From positions 9,280,138 through 9,344,137 of the forward strand of contig NC_091293.1 in NCBI RefSeq assembly GCF_038502225.1: a stretch of 64,000 bases of DNA, in the 5' to 3' direction. How positions within the stretch are numbered: the stretch's first letter is position 1; every line of letters begins with the position of its first letter. Below, piece after piece: positions 22,295 to 33,812 of this stretch. The notes beneath the pieces are model-generated. The model saw only the letters and a list, made by a program, of their open reading frames with translations. It had not been told where the DNA came from and did not search any database. The position numbers and the translations under genes were made by a program. This DNA comes from Cherax quadricarinatus. Lineage: Eukaryota; Arthropoda; Malacostraca; Decapoda; Parastacidae.

Positions 22295-22518
22295 GTGTGA
22301 GTTGGACCTAACTAGCTTGTGCTACTAGGTCGGATGCTGTGCTCCTCTCTTAAGTGACGTGTCTGACCTCACTAGGTCAGTGAGGTCAGGCGGTCAGTGA
22401 GCTTAATTAAGGTCAGACAGTCAGTGAACTTAAGCCGGTGGGAGAATTGGACCTGCCTCGCATAGGCCAGTAGGCCTGTTGTAGAGCTCTTTCCTTCTTA
22501 TGTTCTTATGTTCCTATG

Positions 22519-22580
22519 TACTCACCTATTTGTGGTTGCAGTGGTCGATACATAGCTCCTGGCCCCAACTCTTCACTGTG
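22519..22580 (-). mobile_element. LINE-D copy 2: 3' tail only
   Basis: TACTCACCTATTTGTGGTTG followed by a variant of the LINE-D 3' UTR, then unrelated GA-rich DNA. It begins right at the octamer tail of the LINE-C copy. Confidence 0.75.
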
Positions 22581-22599
22581 TTTCTCTCAGTGTGTGTTT

Positions 22600-22815
22600 A
22601 TGAGTGAGGGGGGGGGGTGAAGAGGAAACTAGAGACAATTGCGAAATGGGAGAGAGGTGGGGAGACGGAAAGAGGTGGGAATATGGGGAGAGTGAGAGGA
22701 TTAAGAGGGAGAAGCAAAGTGGGAGGGGGAGGGGGGATGAGGGAGAGGAGGAGGGAGAAGGAGGAGGAGGATGACAGAGAGGGTGATCAGGGGAGGGAGT
22801 GGGGTAGTGGTGGGG
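22600..22815. repeat. Purine-rich (GGGA/GAGG)n low-complexity tract
   Basis: Almost only G and A on the plus strand, with many GGG runs spaced closely enough for G-quadruplex formation. No gene. Confidence 0.85.
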
Positions 22816-22819
22816 GAGG

Positions 22820-23345
22820 GTACTCACCTAGTTGTGGTTGCAGGGGTCGAGTCGCAGCTCCTGGCCCCGCCTCTTCACTGGCAGCTACTGGGTCACTCTC
22901 CCTGCACCATGAGCTTTATCATACCTCTGCTTAAAGCTATGAATGGATCCTGCCTCCACTACATCGCTTCCCAAACTATTCCACTTCCTGATTACTCCGT
23001 GACTGAAGAAATACTTCCTAACATCCCTGTAATTCATCTGAGCCTTCAACTTCCAACTGTGTCCCCTTGTTGCCGTGTCCAGTCTCTGGAATATTATGTC
23101 TCTGTCCACCTTGTCAATTCCTCACAGTATTTTATAAGTCGTTATCATGTCCCCCCTATCTCTCCTGTCCTTCATTGTCGTCAGGTCGATTTCATTTAGG
23201 CTCTCCTAGTAGGACATACCTCTTAGCTCTGGGATTAGTCTTGTTGCAAACCTTTGCACTTTCTCTAGTTTCTTTACGTATTTGGCTAGCTGTGGGTTCC
23301 AAACTGGTGCCGCATACTCCAAAATGGGCCTAACGTACACAGTGT
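22820..23345 (-). pseudogene. LINE-D copy 3: C-terminal end, 5'-truncated
   Basis: The minus strand at 23,109-22,885 encodes MDRDIIFQRLDTATRGHSWK and VIRKWNSLGSDVVEAGSIHS, matching the end of the intact LINE-D protein, followed by the 3' UTR and tail at 22,822. Homology stops at about 23,345. Confidence 0.84.
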
Positions 23346-23865
23346 ACAGGGTCATGAGGGACGGAAAGAGTGTGTGTGGGTTTATGTGTGTGGTCTAAGA
23401 GTGGGTGGGAACGTGTGTGTGTGGAACTATGAGTGTGGGTTTATTAAGTGTTTGAAATGTAGTGCGGGGGAATGTGTGTTATGGAGTATGAGTGTGTATG
23501 TGGAGTTAGCGTGTGACACGTAGTCTACAGTGCTCCTCTACCTGACCTGACCCACAACCACCTACTAGTTTATGTCTTTATGCTTTTTCTTCTTCCTAGT
23601 CTAATATACACCTGTGTCGCCTTGTTCTGCTATAAATTACCAATTGCTATTAGTTATTGAGTATTTGATATCCTATTCTTTATCGTACTAGGAGAATTGG
23701 ACCATTCACAAACAGCTTAGCGGTTAATTGGAACTCACACCCGACTCCCTGAAAACCAGGCATAGGTGAGATACTTGTGATGCAACCTGTAGCAGCCTGT
23801 AGCAGCTTGTAACAGCCTGTAGCAGCCTGTAGCAGCCTGTAGACTGTCCATCTTGATGTGATAGG
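23346..23865. other. GT-rich low complexity then unrecognised sequence; no gene seen
   Basis: 23,350-23,520 is rich in GTGTG and GTGGG words. The remainder has no recognised feature except about seven near-10-bp repeats of GTAGCAGCCT at 23,790-23,842. Confidence 0.5.
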
Positions 23866-25470
23866 GTGACACATGGCAGGGTCGCCTGCACCACACTAGG
23901 GTGACACATGGCAGGGTCGCCGGCATCACACTAGGGTGACACATGACAGGGTCGCCTGCACCACACTAGGGTGACACATGGCAGGGTCGCCTGCACCACA
24001 CTAGGGTGACACATGGCAGGGTCGCCTGCACCACACTAGGGTGACACATGGCAGGGTCGCCGGCACCACACTAGGGTGACACATGGCAGGATCGCATGCA
24101 CCACACTAGGGTGACACATGGCAGGGTCGCCGGCACCACACTAGGGTGACATATGGCAGGGTCGCCTGCACCACACTAGGGTGACACATGGCAGGGTCGC
24201 CTGCACCACACTAGGGTGACACATGGCAGGGTCGCCTGCACCACACTAGGGTGACACATGGCAGGGTCGCCTGCACCACACTAGGGTGACACATGGCAGG
24301 GTCGCCTGCACCACACTAGGGTGACACATGGCAGGGTCGCCTACACCACACTAGGGTGACACTTGACAGGGTCGCCTGCACCACACTAGGGTGACATATG
24401 GCAGGGTCGCCGGCAACATATTAGAGTGACACATGGCAGGGTCGCCTGCACCACACTAGGGTGACACATGGCAGGGTCGCCGGCACCACACTAGGGTGAC
24501 ACATGGCAGGGTCGCCGGTACCACACTAGGGTGACACATGGCAGGGTCGCCGGCACCACGCTAGGGTGACACGGCAGGGTCGCCGGTACCACACTAGGGT
24601 GACACGGCAGGGTCGCCGGCACCACACTAGGGTGACACATGGCAGGGTCGCCTGCACCACACTAGGGTGACACATGGCAGGGTCGCCGGCACCACACTAG
24701 GGTGACACATGGCAGGATCGCATGCACCACACTAGGGTGACACATGGCAGGGTCGCCGGCACCACACTAGGGTGACATATGGCAGGGTCGCCTGCACCAC
24801 ACTAGGGTGACACATGGCAGGGTCGCCTGCACCACACTAGGGTGACACATGGCAGGGTCGCCTGCACCACACTAGGGTGACACATGGCAGGGTCGCCTGC
24901 ACCACACTAGGGTGACACATGGCAGGGTCGCCTGCACCACACTAGGGTGACACATGGCAGGGTCGCCTACACCACACTAGGGTGACACTTGACAGGGTCG
25001 CCTGCACCACACTAGGGTGACATATGGCAGGGTCGCCGGCAACATATTAGAGTGACACATGGCAGGGTCGCCTGCACCACACTAGGGTGACACATGGCAG
25101 GGTCGCCGGCACCACACTAGGGTGACACATGGCAGGGTCGCCGGTACCACACTAGGGTGACACATGGCAGGGTCGCCGGCACCACGCTAGGGTGACACGG
25201 CAGGGTCGCCGGTACCACACTAGGGTGACACGGCAGGGTCGCCGGCACCACACTAGGGTGACACATGGCAGGGTCGCCTGCACCACACTAGGGTGACACA
25301 TGGAAGGGTCGCCTGCACCACACTAGGGTGACACATGGCAGGGTCGCCTGCACCACACTAGGGTGACACATAGCAGGGTCGCCTGCACCACACTAGGGTG
25401 ACACATAGCAGGGTCGCCTGCACCACACTAGGGTGACACATAGCAGGGTCGCCTGCACCACACTAGGCTG
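23866..25470. repeat. 35-bp minisatellite, about 45 units, with 626-bp higher-order duplication
   Basis: Units of 35 bp contain GGGTGACACATGGCAGGGTC followed by GCC and TGCACCACACTA variants. Rare variant units recur at fixed distance: GGATCGCATG (24,089 and 24,715), CGGCAACATATTAGAG (24,411 and 25,037), and paired short units lacking AT in GACACGGCAGG. All are offset by 626 bp, which equals 18 units minus two 2-bp deletions, so a block was duplicated as a whole. Confidence 0.95.
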
Positions 25471-25760
25471 CCCACTCTGACTTGCGCCACCAAATATCAC
25501 TTTCCAAGTTCACTTATAAAATTGTGGCTCTCCCCACACTTATGTGGCTCAGGGCAACTTATAAATCACTACGTTGACACACTTAAGGACCCCTACAGTA
25601 ACCTTTGGTAGTACACAAAACACTTACATTCACAGAGCACTGAAGTTGTGATTAGCTCACGAGTGTTTCCTGCGTTTATCTTTTGTTATTCTCGCCTCTA
25701 TTACATTCTTTTCTTTCTTTCCCTTATATTCTTTCCCTTCTTTCCTCTCCCAGGACACTG
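25471..25760. other. No gene seen
   Basis: Unrecognised sequence between the minisatellite and a pyrimidine-rich tract. Confidence 0.4.
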
Positions 25761-26335
25761 TAATGTTGAGAGCAATCACTCCCTTCCTCCTCTTCTGTCT
25801 TCGCTTCACTTCCCTCTCTTCCTCATTCCTTCTCTTCCATTACTTCCGCTTTTCCTTCCTCCTTCTCTCTTTCCATTTTCTCTCTCTCCATCCTTCCGTC
25901 CCCTTTTCATCTTTTTTCTTCCCTTTATTTCTTCCACAATCCTTCCCTCATTCCTTTCCACACTCATTTCTCTCATTTAATTCTTCCCTCCATCCATCCC
26001 TCCCTCTCTCCCTCCCTCCCTCCCTCCCACCCTCCCTCTCTCCCACCCTCCCTCTCTCCCTCCCTCCCTCCCACCCTCCATCCCTCCCACTCACCCACCC
26101 TCCCTCCCTCCCTCCCTCCCACCCTCCATCCCTCCCACCCTCCATCCCTCCCACCCACCCACCCTCCCTCCCACCCTCCCACCCTCCCTCCCTCCCTCCC
26201 TCACCAGCGTGGACACCCTCCCACCCTCACCAGCGTGGACACCCTCCCACCCTCCCTCCCTCCCACCCTCACCAGCGTGGACACCCTCCCACCCTCCCTC
26301 TCTCCCTCCCTCACCAGCGTGGCCTCCCTGCCTTA
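25761..26335. repeat. Polypyrimidine tract, (CCCTC/CCCT)n
   Basis: The plus strand is almost entirely C and T, densest at 25,980-26,330, where CCCTCC words repeat. Near the right end three units of CACCAGCGTGGACACCCTCC recur (26,202-26,290). Long Pro/Ser/Leu-rich or Gly/Glu-rich open frames here are compositional. Confidence 0.9.
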
Positions 26336-26579
26336 AGTCACGTCTGAAACAAATCAAACATAGACACACTATTGTTCATCCTAACTGCAGGTATACACAT
26401 GTGAATGTTCACCCGTGTGCGTATGCACACACACGTGTATGTATACATACCGATTTCTGTGTGTGTGTGTGGGTGTAGCTCCCGTTCCTGACCCCGCCTC
26501 ATCATCTACCTTCGACCAGTATTAAAGGTTAGAGCCTCTTGGACCTAGTTATACCTACTCTTCAAAGAGGTACTCACTG
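26336..26579. other. No gene seen; short GT run
   Basis: Short GT run at about 26,458-26,472 followed by AGCTCCCGTTCCTGACCCCG, possibly a degenerate LINE-D tail. Confidence 0.4.
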
Positions 26580-27710
26580 AAGTGTATTTTGCGTCGGTCG
26601 AGACTCAGCTCCTGAGCCCTTCATATATTGGTTCCTGGCTTCTTGAGCCATATCCCACCTACTTATAAAGCTGTGTATTCAGTCTGCCTCCACTGGCTGC
26701 TCATCTTGCTCGCTACACTCATTTACTTCCCTGAGCATGAAGAAATATTTCCTAACATCTCTGTACGTCTTCTGTGTTTCTAGTTTCCTCCTGTCTCCAC
26801 TTGTCCTTGTGTCTCTCATTTAAAACAGGATGCTCCTTTCTGCTCTATCGAAACATCTAAGTATCTTATACGTCGTTGTCATATCTCCCCGGATACTTCA
26901 CTCTTCCAAGATTGTCAGATTTAGTACCTAGACTTTGCCCTCACACTCAACCATTCGAACCAGTGTAACTGTTACTCTCGTCATAGCACAATACTTCTGG
27001 AACCAGTCTAACTGATACTGCTATATCTTCAACTATTAAAAGCATTTTTTCTGGTGTGTATTCCTTGCTGGTGCTGCGTATTCTAAGCTATGACAGATGA
27101 ACGTTGAATACATTGTCCCTGGGTACTCCTTACTGAGATTTCTAAAGGCAGTTCTAAGATCTGCCAACTTCACATGCGCCGCCGGTGAGGTGCGGGATAT
27201 GTGTTAACCAGGTGACATGTTCGGTGTAGTGGCTACTGTCGGGTCCATCGCCGTATTGAGTTTATATCCCTTTTTCATGAGCATTATCAAGTCTTCCTTC
27301 ACCTCTTATTTGGTTGCTGCAGGGTGTCCTTGTTAGATCACTGCTGCAGGCTGTCATTGTTTGATCACTGCTGCAGGCTGTCCTGGTTTGATCACTGCTG
27401 TAGGCCGTCCTTGTTAGATCACTGCTGCAGGTTGTTCTTGTTTAATCACTCCCACGGACTGTCCTTGTTTGATCATTAGTACGGTCTGTCCTTGTTTGAT
27501 AACTCCTGCAAACTGTCCTTGTTTCACCACTACCACAGTCTGTCCAAGTCGTCTTGTAGCTTGCATATACCTTTTAGAATCGGTCCTAGTACCGATCCTT
27601 GAGGGACCCCACTTTTAACTCGCGTCCATTCTGGTGTATCGCTCATTACTGTCACTCTCAATTTATGGGTCAAACACCTGTGTTACACTGAGTCAAATGC
27701 TTAAATGCAG
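26580..27710 (-). pseudogene. LINE-D-related divergent copy (copy 4)
   Basis: Plus-strand phrases such as AAGAAATATTTCCTAACATC and TACGTCGTTGTCATATCTCC correspond to LINE-D C-terminal coding read in reverse. At about 27,575-27,615 the minus strand spells GVPQGSVLGPI, the RT motif. It is much more diverged than the other copies and is interrupted by a tandem repeat at 27,319-27,545. Probably an older member or a sister family. Confidence 0.6.
27319..27545. repeat. 27-bp tandem repeat, about 8 units
   Basis: Variants of CTGTCCTTGTTTGATCACTG followed by CTGCAGG recur about eight times with increasing divergence to the right. Confidence 0.85.
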
Positions 27711-27734
27711 TGCTTGTGTGTGTGCATATGTGTG

Positions 27735-28513
27735 TGTGTGCTCACTTAATTGTGGCTGCAAGGGTCGAGACTCAGCTCCTGGTCCCGCCTCCTCACTGGT
27801 CGCTACAAGTTCCTCTCTCTCCCTGCTCAATGAGATTTATCATACCTCGTCTAAAACTATGTATGGTTCCTGCCTCCACTACATCACTTGCCAGACTATT
27901 CCACTTCCTGACAACTCTATGACTGAAGAAATACTTCCTAACACTCCTTTGACTCATCTGAGTTTTCAACTTCTAATTGTTTCTGTGTCCCCTCTCTGGA
28001 ATATCCTGTCTCTGTCCTCCTTATCTATTCCTCGCAGTAATTTGTATGTCGTTATCATGTCTTCCCTAACCCTCTTGTCCTCCAGTGTCGCCAGGCCAAA
28101 TTCCGTTAACCTTTCTTCCTAGGACATTCCCCTTAGTTCTGGAACTAGCCTTGTTATAAACCTTTGCACTTTCTCTAATTTTTTGAGGTGCTTGACCAGG
28201 TGTGGGTTGCAAACTGGCGCTACATACTTCATTATGGGCCTGACGTACACGGTGTACAGTGTCTTGAACGATTCCTTACTAAGGTGTCGGAACGCTATTC
28301 TCAGGATTGCCAGGCGCCCGTATGCTGCAACAGTAATCTGGTTGATGTGTGATTCCGGAGACGTGCTCGGTATTATACTCACCCCAAGATCTTTCCCCTT
28401 GAGTGAGGTTTGCAGTCTTTGGCCACCTAGACTATACTCTGTCTGCGGTCTTCTTTGCCCTTCCCCGATCTTCGTGACTTTGCATTTGGCTGGGTTAAAT
28501 TCGAGGACCCATT
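27735..28513 (-). pseudogene. LINE-D copy 5: 3' third, flanked by GT on both sides
   Basis: The tail GCTCACTTAATTGTGGCTGC starts right after a GT run at 27,716-27,740. On the minus strand, 28,382-28,119 encodes PESHINQITVAAYGRLAILR, FKTLYTVYVRPIMKYVAPV and FITRLVPELRGMS, matching the intact protein. At the 5' end, homology stops at GGACCCATTGTGTATGAG, which runs directly into (GT)n at 28,520. Confidence 0.86.
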
Positions 28514-28517
28514 GTGT

Positions 28518-28519
28518 AT

Positions 28520-28605
<86 letters not shown>
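28518..28605. repeat. (GT)n microsatellite
   Basis: Pure GT repeat between LINE-D copies 5 and 6. A second, interrupted GT-rich part continues at 28,700-28,796. Confidence 0.95.
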
Positions 28606-28608
<3 letters not shown>

Positions 28609-28796
28609 CATTTTGTCCTAGGCACATGCCGATTTGACACTAGGCCTGTTGTATATTCGTGCATATATATGTTTGTGTCTGTGTTAGTTACCAAGTGTAT
28701 GCATGCGTGTGTGTATGTGTGTGCGTGTGTGTGTGTATGTGTGTGTGTGTGTGTGTGTGTCTCTGTGTCTGTGTTTGTGTGTATGTGTGCGTCTGT

Positions 28797-29493
28797 ACTC
28801 ACCTAATTGTGGTTGCAGGGGTCGAGACTCAGCCCCTGGCCCCACCTCTTCACTGATCGCTACTAGGTCCTCTCCCTCTCTGCTTCCTGAGCTTTGTCAT
28901 ACCTCTTCTTAAAACTATGTATGGTTCCTGCCTCCACTACCTCACTTGCTAGGCTATTCCACTTCCTGACGACTCTATGACTGAAGAAATACTTCCTAAC
29001 GTCCCTGTGACTCGTCTGAGTCTTTAGCTTCCAATTGTGACGCCTTGTTTCTGTGTCCCCTCTCTGGAACATCCTATCTCTGTCCACCTTGTCTATTCCC
29101 CGCAGTATCTTGTATGTTGTTATCATGTCTTCCCTGACCCTTCTGTCCTCCAGTGTCGTCAGTCCGATTTCCCTCAACCTTTCCTCGTACTTTCTCTAAC
29201 TTCTTGAAGTGCTTGACCAGGTGTGGGTTCCAGACTGGTGCTGCATACTCCGGTATGGGCCTAACATACACAGTGTACAGTGTCTTGAACGACAAAGGGT
29301 TAAGGTATCGGAACGCTATTCTCAGGTTTGCCAGGCACCCGTATGCTGCATCAGTTATTTGGTTGATGTGTGCCTCCGGTGACGTGCTCGGTGTTATGGT
29401 CACCCCAAGATCTTTCTGCCTGAGTGAGGTCTGTAGTCTTTGTCCACCTAGCCTATACTCTGTCTGCGGTCTTCTTTGCCCCTCCCCAATCTT
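28797..29493 (-). pseudogene. LINE-D copy 6, 3' part (continues at 35,861)
   Basis: The minus strand encodes REIGLTTLEDRRVREDMITT, NSLASEVVEAGTIHSFKKRY and, upstream, INQITDAAYGCLANLRIAF. The sequence stops at CCCCTCCCCAATCTT (29,493). The next piece of the same protein resumes at 35,861 with AATCTTCATGACTTTG, so the copy is split by the element between. Confidence 0.88.
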
Positions 29494-29816
29494 ATAATGA
29501 AGTTTGTTTGGTAGGCTGTAAGCGGGTGGTTAATGATAAACTCCTTCGGAGGCTTCTTAGTTTATTGTTAAGTCGTGGTGGGTACACAGGCTTGTGTTGT
29601 GCCCATGGCCCGGGAAAGGCCATCCCACGAGAGAGAGCTACTAGTACTTGTGTCTTGCTGCTAGGCCAATGTGTGAGTGAGAGCGTGACAAGGGCCGGCA
29701 GGCTGGCGTGCCCACCGAGAGGCCTGGCTACAGAGGGCAGCACCTTAGTGGCGCGAAATGTGAACTAAGCTGGCAGACAGCATAGGCTGTCTGTGCAGAC
29801 AGTACAGGCTGTCTAC
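29492..29816 (-). repeat. Direct terminal repeat (probable 3' LTR)
   Basis: Shares with 35,531-35,860 long identical blocks such as CGTGGTGGGTACACAGGCTT and GGCTACAGAGGGCAGCA, with scattered substitutions and small indels. The differences imply an old insertion. Confidence 0.85.
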
Positions 29817-31745
29817 ATACGCTCGGCCACCTACCGCGCATCGTCCTGACGCGACAATACTGGTGGTAAAAGGAACTCGGTCTCTCTCTCTCGTAGGAAC
29901 AGGGCACAGAACACAAAATAAAAACATATATATACATATGGACGTGGAAAAAAACTTCCTACAGGGAGGGAAGAAAAAAACATGTGGGGTGTGCTAAACA
30001 TCGTGGTCATAGGCAGTGAGCATCGATGGGCATCACTGCACGCCTTCCTGCGTCTGGACAGATAGTGCAACACGGGAAACATAGCTGCGGCTGAGCTGTG
30101 ACGTAACAGGGTACGGTCTCCTCTGGAACGGTGAAGCAGAAGCAGACATTGTAGGAGTTGCTGCAGGTTTTCACTCAACCTGGGGCACGACATGCTGGTT
30201 CCCTCGAGTGAGGCGTCGACAAAACTCGGCAACTGGGCAGGACTTCTGGCAAGCGACTCAGGAGGACACTTCTCGACTGGTACTGTCGCTGGGCTGTCAC
30301 TGCCGGCGAGCGTGGAGCGAGTTGTGGAGCGAGTCGTGGCAGAGATGACTGGGCGAAACATCTGGGAGTCGTAACATCATACACCAGACTGCAGTGAGAG
30401 AGCTAGCAGTCAAAGTGACATCTTCTTTGTGCAGGCTGCTCACTGAAGCTTGCGACACGAGGCTGACACAGCGCCTGCCGACAGTTGCTAACTGCGGCTT
30501 GGCGAGTGTCATCTCTCCACAGTTGGAGTTATAGCAGAGGTTAGTCTAAGCGTCCCCAGACTTGTTTCTCTACATATAACTGCATTCTGAAGGTCTGGAG
30601 GTGAAGTGTAACAAATCTCGATGGGAATCGTAGCAGGTACGATTCTGCAGAACATCACGAGCGACAAGCATAAAAGCTTTCTGTACATGGGGGCTCGGGC
30701 TCAGGGCTGTCTGATAGCTGTCAAACACACTGGTCACACGGGTGACTTAGCACAGTGGTGCTACTCAGGTCTGGCTCAGACCTCACTGGACACACGGAAA
30801 CTTTAAACACACCCGCGGTATATGCGGTACAACATGGCTTAAACTAGCAAATGATGCTTTTCTGTGCATAAAACTGACACTAAGACATATACTAAAATGT
30901 GAGAACACTGACTGAGAGGAATTAATACACGACATATATCTTCTCTTAGTCTTCTCGACAATACTAAAATAATTACTGAACACTCGATGGTGACATCATG
31001 TGATGTCAGGCGTGATGTCGCGATGTAACGTCAGCAGCACTGTGACGTCAGCAGACATCTCGAGGTGACGTCAGCAGACATCGTGACGTCATGAAGTCAG
31101 CCAGCATCATGGGTGATGTCGATGTGATGCTGGCAGCAGACCACAGCATGAGGCCTGGGACATCTGGCTCGGTAACTCACGTGGTTTGTAGATCCACGTG
31201 ACATTGCCCACACCCAACGTGGCGTCGGGATCCATGTGGCATCGTGATCTATGTGGCAAGCTGATTCACGTAGCTTTGAGTGGCCTCGGGCACTCAGATA
31301 CACAGCTCTGGCAGTGAATCGCACGAAAAATAGCAGAAAACACAGCAGAGGGAGTGAGTAGTGGTGAGTGGTGTATTGTAGGCTGGTGAGGTGTGAGAGT
31401 ACAGCAGGGCAAGGCAAGGAGCGGCCTCTTCCTCCTCCCACAAACACGTGGATAACTCACACTGGACTCAGAAATCGCCACAAAACTCACCTCTAGCTTG
31501 CTGAAACAGCTTTGCTGAGCTGAACAACAACAGCAACATACAAGTGACACTGAACACGTGACTTGAGAAACAGCGTGGGACGCTGTAGCGTGGGGTCACT
31601 TACAATTCTCGGAGAATTTCGGCAAATTTCGGCTGGATCCTGCTTTTACCTGTGTCTGGATGCTCAAACGTGCAGACTCGACATCAGGATAACTTGTTGA
31701 GAGACGGATGCTTCTTGTGTAGGGTGATGAAGTGAAGATGACTTC
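29817..31745. other. Non-coding interior of the terminal-repeat element
   Basis: No protein family is recognised in any frame. The stretch includes three perfect TGACGTCA octamers at 31,043, 31,066 and 31,084 and a purine-rich GGAGGGAAGAAAAAAAC at 29,964-29,980. It may be untranslated leader or filler of a non-autonomous element. Confidence 0.55.
31043..31091. promoter_or_regulatory. Cluster of three perfect CRE octamers (TGACGTCA)
   Basis: TGACGTCA occurs at 31,043-31,050, 31,066-31,073 and 31,084-31,091, the canonical CREB/ATF palindrome, within GTCAGCAGACATC repeats. Whether it is regulatory is unknown. Confidence 0.4.
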
Positions 31746-32120
31746 ATACTTTTATTTATTTATTTATTTATTTAGTAATTTAAGCATACATACAGAGGTA
31801 CAAAAAATACAGGTAAGAGCAGTATGCCAAAGCCACTTATATGCATAGCATTACGGGCTGGCTTAAAATTAACTTAAGATTAACTAAGCAATGATGAAAT
31901 CAGTGATAAATCATTATTGTAAACAGATAACTATAAAGCACAAATGAGTATTACAAAGACAGGTCATATGGTTGCTTGCATTGCTGTACATTCAGTCGAA
32001 TGGAGTATTCTGTTAGGTAGTGTATTTAAAAAAATAATAAAGTTAGATTGGGTTTTAGGTTTAACATTTGTGTGATATAATTGTGAGTAACATATAGGAT
32101 ATACAATTTATAAGGTTCAG

Positions 32121-33812
32121 TTATTCAGTATTTATTTGGTTTTGAGTGAGTAAGTGATCTTTGAGAAGAGACTTGAATTTATAAACAGGTAGTGTTTCTT
32201 TTATATTTACAGGTAATGAATTCCAGATTTTAGGGCCTTTTATGTGCATTGAGTTTTTGCATAGCGTGAGATGGACACGAGGAACATCAAAGAGTGATCT
32301 GTGCCTTGTGTTATGGTCATGTGTTCTGTTGAGGTTGGTAAGGAGATGTTTGAGGGGAGGGTTAATATCAGAGTTAAGTGTTCTATGTATGTAATAGGTG
32401 CAATAATAAACATGTATGTTTTGTATGGTGAGTAGGTTGAGTGTTTTGAATATTGGTGGAGTGTGCTGCCTGTAGTGAGAATTTGTTATCATTCTAACTG
32501 CAGCCTTTTGTTGGGTAATTAGTGGTCTGAGATGGTTAATTGTTGTTGAGCCCCATGCACAAATTCCATAGGTGAGATAGGGGTAAATAAGAGAGTGATA
32601 AAGGGCCAGGAGGGCTGACTGTGGAACATAGTACCGTATCTTCGATAGTATGCCTACAGTCTTGGAAATTTTCTTAGAAATTTGTTGTATATGTGTATGA
32701 AATTTGAGTCTATTATCGAGGTGGATTCCTAGGAATTTTCCCTCTGTTAGCTTTGTGATAGGTGATTCGTTTATTGTTATGTTAAGAGGTACATCTGTAG
32801 CTCTGTTACCAAACCGAATGAAGTGGGTTTTGTCAATGTTTAGTGTAAGTTTGTTAGTCCTCATCCAGGTAGATATTTTCTGTAATTCGGTGTTTACAGT
32901 ATTGGCTAGCGTGACTGGGCTCGGGTGAGAGAAGACGTATGTAGTGTCATCTGCAAAAAGTGTGGGTTTGAGTAATTGCGAAGCATTTGGTAGGTCATTT
33001 ATGTATAGGAGAAAGAGAAGAGGGCCAAGGACACTTCCCTGTGGGACACCAACTGTAATTGGTTGTGCGGAAGAGCTTGCCCCATTTGCGTACACATATT
33101 GGCTTCTGTTGCTGAGGTAAGACTTGAGGTAGTTGAGGGAGTGCCCTCTAATACCATAGTGTGGCAATTTTACGTGGAGCAACTCATGGTCAACTGTATC
33201 AAAAGCTTTACGTAAGTCAATGAAGATCCCCAGTGGGACTTCTTTTTTCTCTATTGCAGTGTATATATGTTCTAGCATGTGTATAATAGCATCATTAGTA
33301 TTTTTATTAGGCCTGAATCCAAATTGGCAGGGGTTGAGAATGTTTTGGGAGATGAGGTAGGAGTAGATTCGTTTATGAATTAATTTTTCGAAGATTTTTG
33401 AGAGAGGGTGTAAATTGGATATTGGCCTATAGTTATTCAACTCTGTTTGGTCTCCTCCTTTATGGATCGGGGTGACCCTTGCTATTTTGAGAACTGTAGG
33501 GAAGGTGGAGGATTCAATGGATTTGTTAAAGAGTGTTGCAATGATTGGTGATAGTACTTGTGACGCTTTTTTGTATATAAAGGGTGGTAAGGTATTTAAA
33601 TCTCCTGCCTTGTTTTTCAGTGCGTTGATAATAAGGGAGACTTCGTATGGGTTAGTCGGAGCTAGGAACAGTGTGTTCGGGTAGTTGCCAGTGAGGTAGT
33701 CATTTGGCGGGGTATCTGAGCTTGGGATTTTATTGGCAAGGTTTTGACCTATAGTGGAGAAGAAATCATTGAGTCTTGTTTGCTGTTTCTGTTGGTGGGA
33801 GTTGGGGTTCAT
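32121..33812 (-). pseudogene. LINE-E reverse transcriptase (563-residue open block)
   Basis: The block contains all RT core motifs in order: KIARVTPIHKGGDQTELNNY, RPISNLHPLSKIFEKLIHKR, NPCQFGFRPNKNTNDAI, catalytic GIFIDLRKAFDTVDHELL, ITVGVPQGSVLGPLLFLLY, LFADDTTYVFSH (FADD), LTLNIDKTHFIRFG and LIYPYLTYGICAWGS, then a long C-terminal tail ending PVYKFKSLLKDHLL. The RT itself has no stop, but its upstream joins to the endonuclease are frameshifted, so the element is not autonomous as it stands. Confidence 0.9.

Larger units (their letters stand above)
21175..22510 (+). mobile_element. LINE-C (CR1-like) second copy, 3' half with tandem 3' tail
   Basis: The copy begins inside the RT at about 21,180, shows the long open frame described next, and has a 3' UTR at 22,295-22,490 closely matching the first copy. 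It ends in three direct repeats of an octamer, TTCTTATG, TTCTTATG, TTCCTATG, at about 22,494-22,518. Short octamer repeats at the 3' end are typical of CR1-type LINEs. Confidence 0.86.

Noticed and set aside
23866..25470. CRISPR-like array
   Set aside because: Units of 35 bp are contiguous with no variable spacers, and no cas genes exist. It is a eukaryotic minisatellite.
25763..26347. 194-residue Ser/Pro/Leu-rich frame
   Set aside because: Lies in a polypyrimidine tract. No conserved features.
29831..30361. 176-residue minus-strand frame in the terminal-repeat element
   Set aside because: No gag, pol or other motif is recognised, and overlapping frames of similar length exist. Not enough to call a gene.
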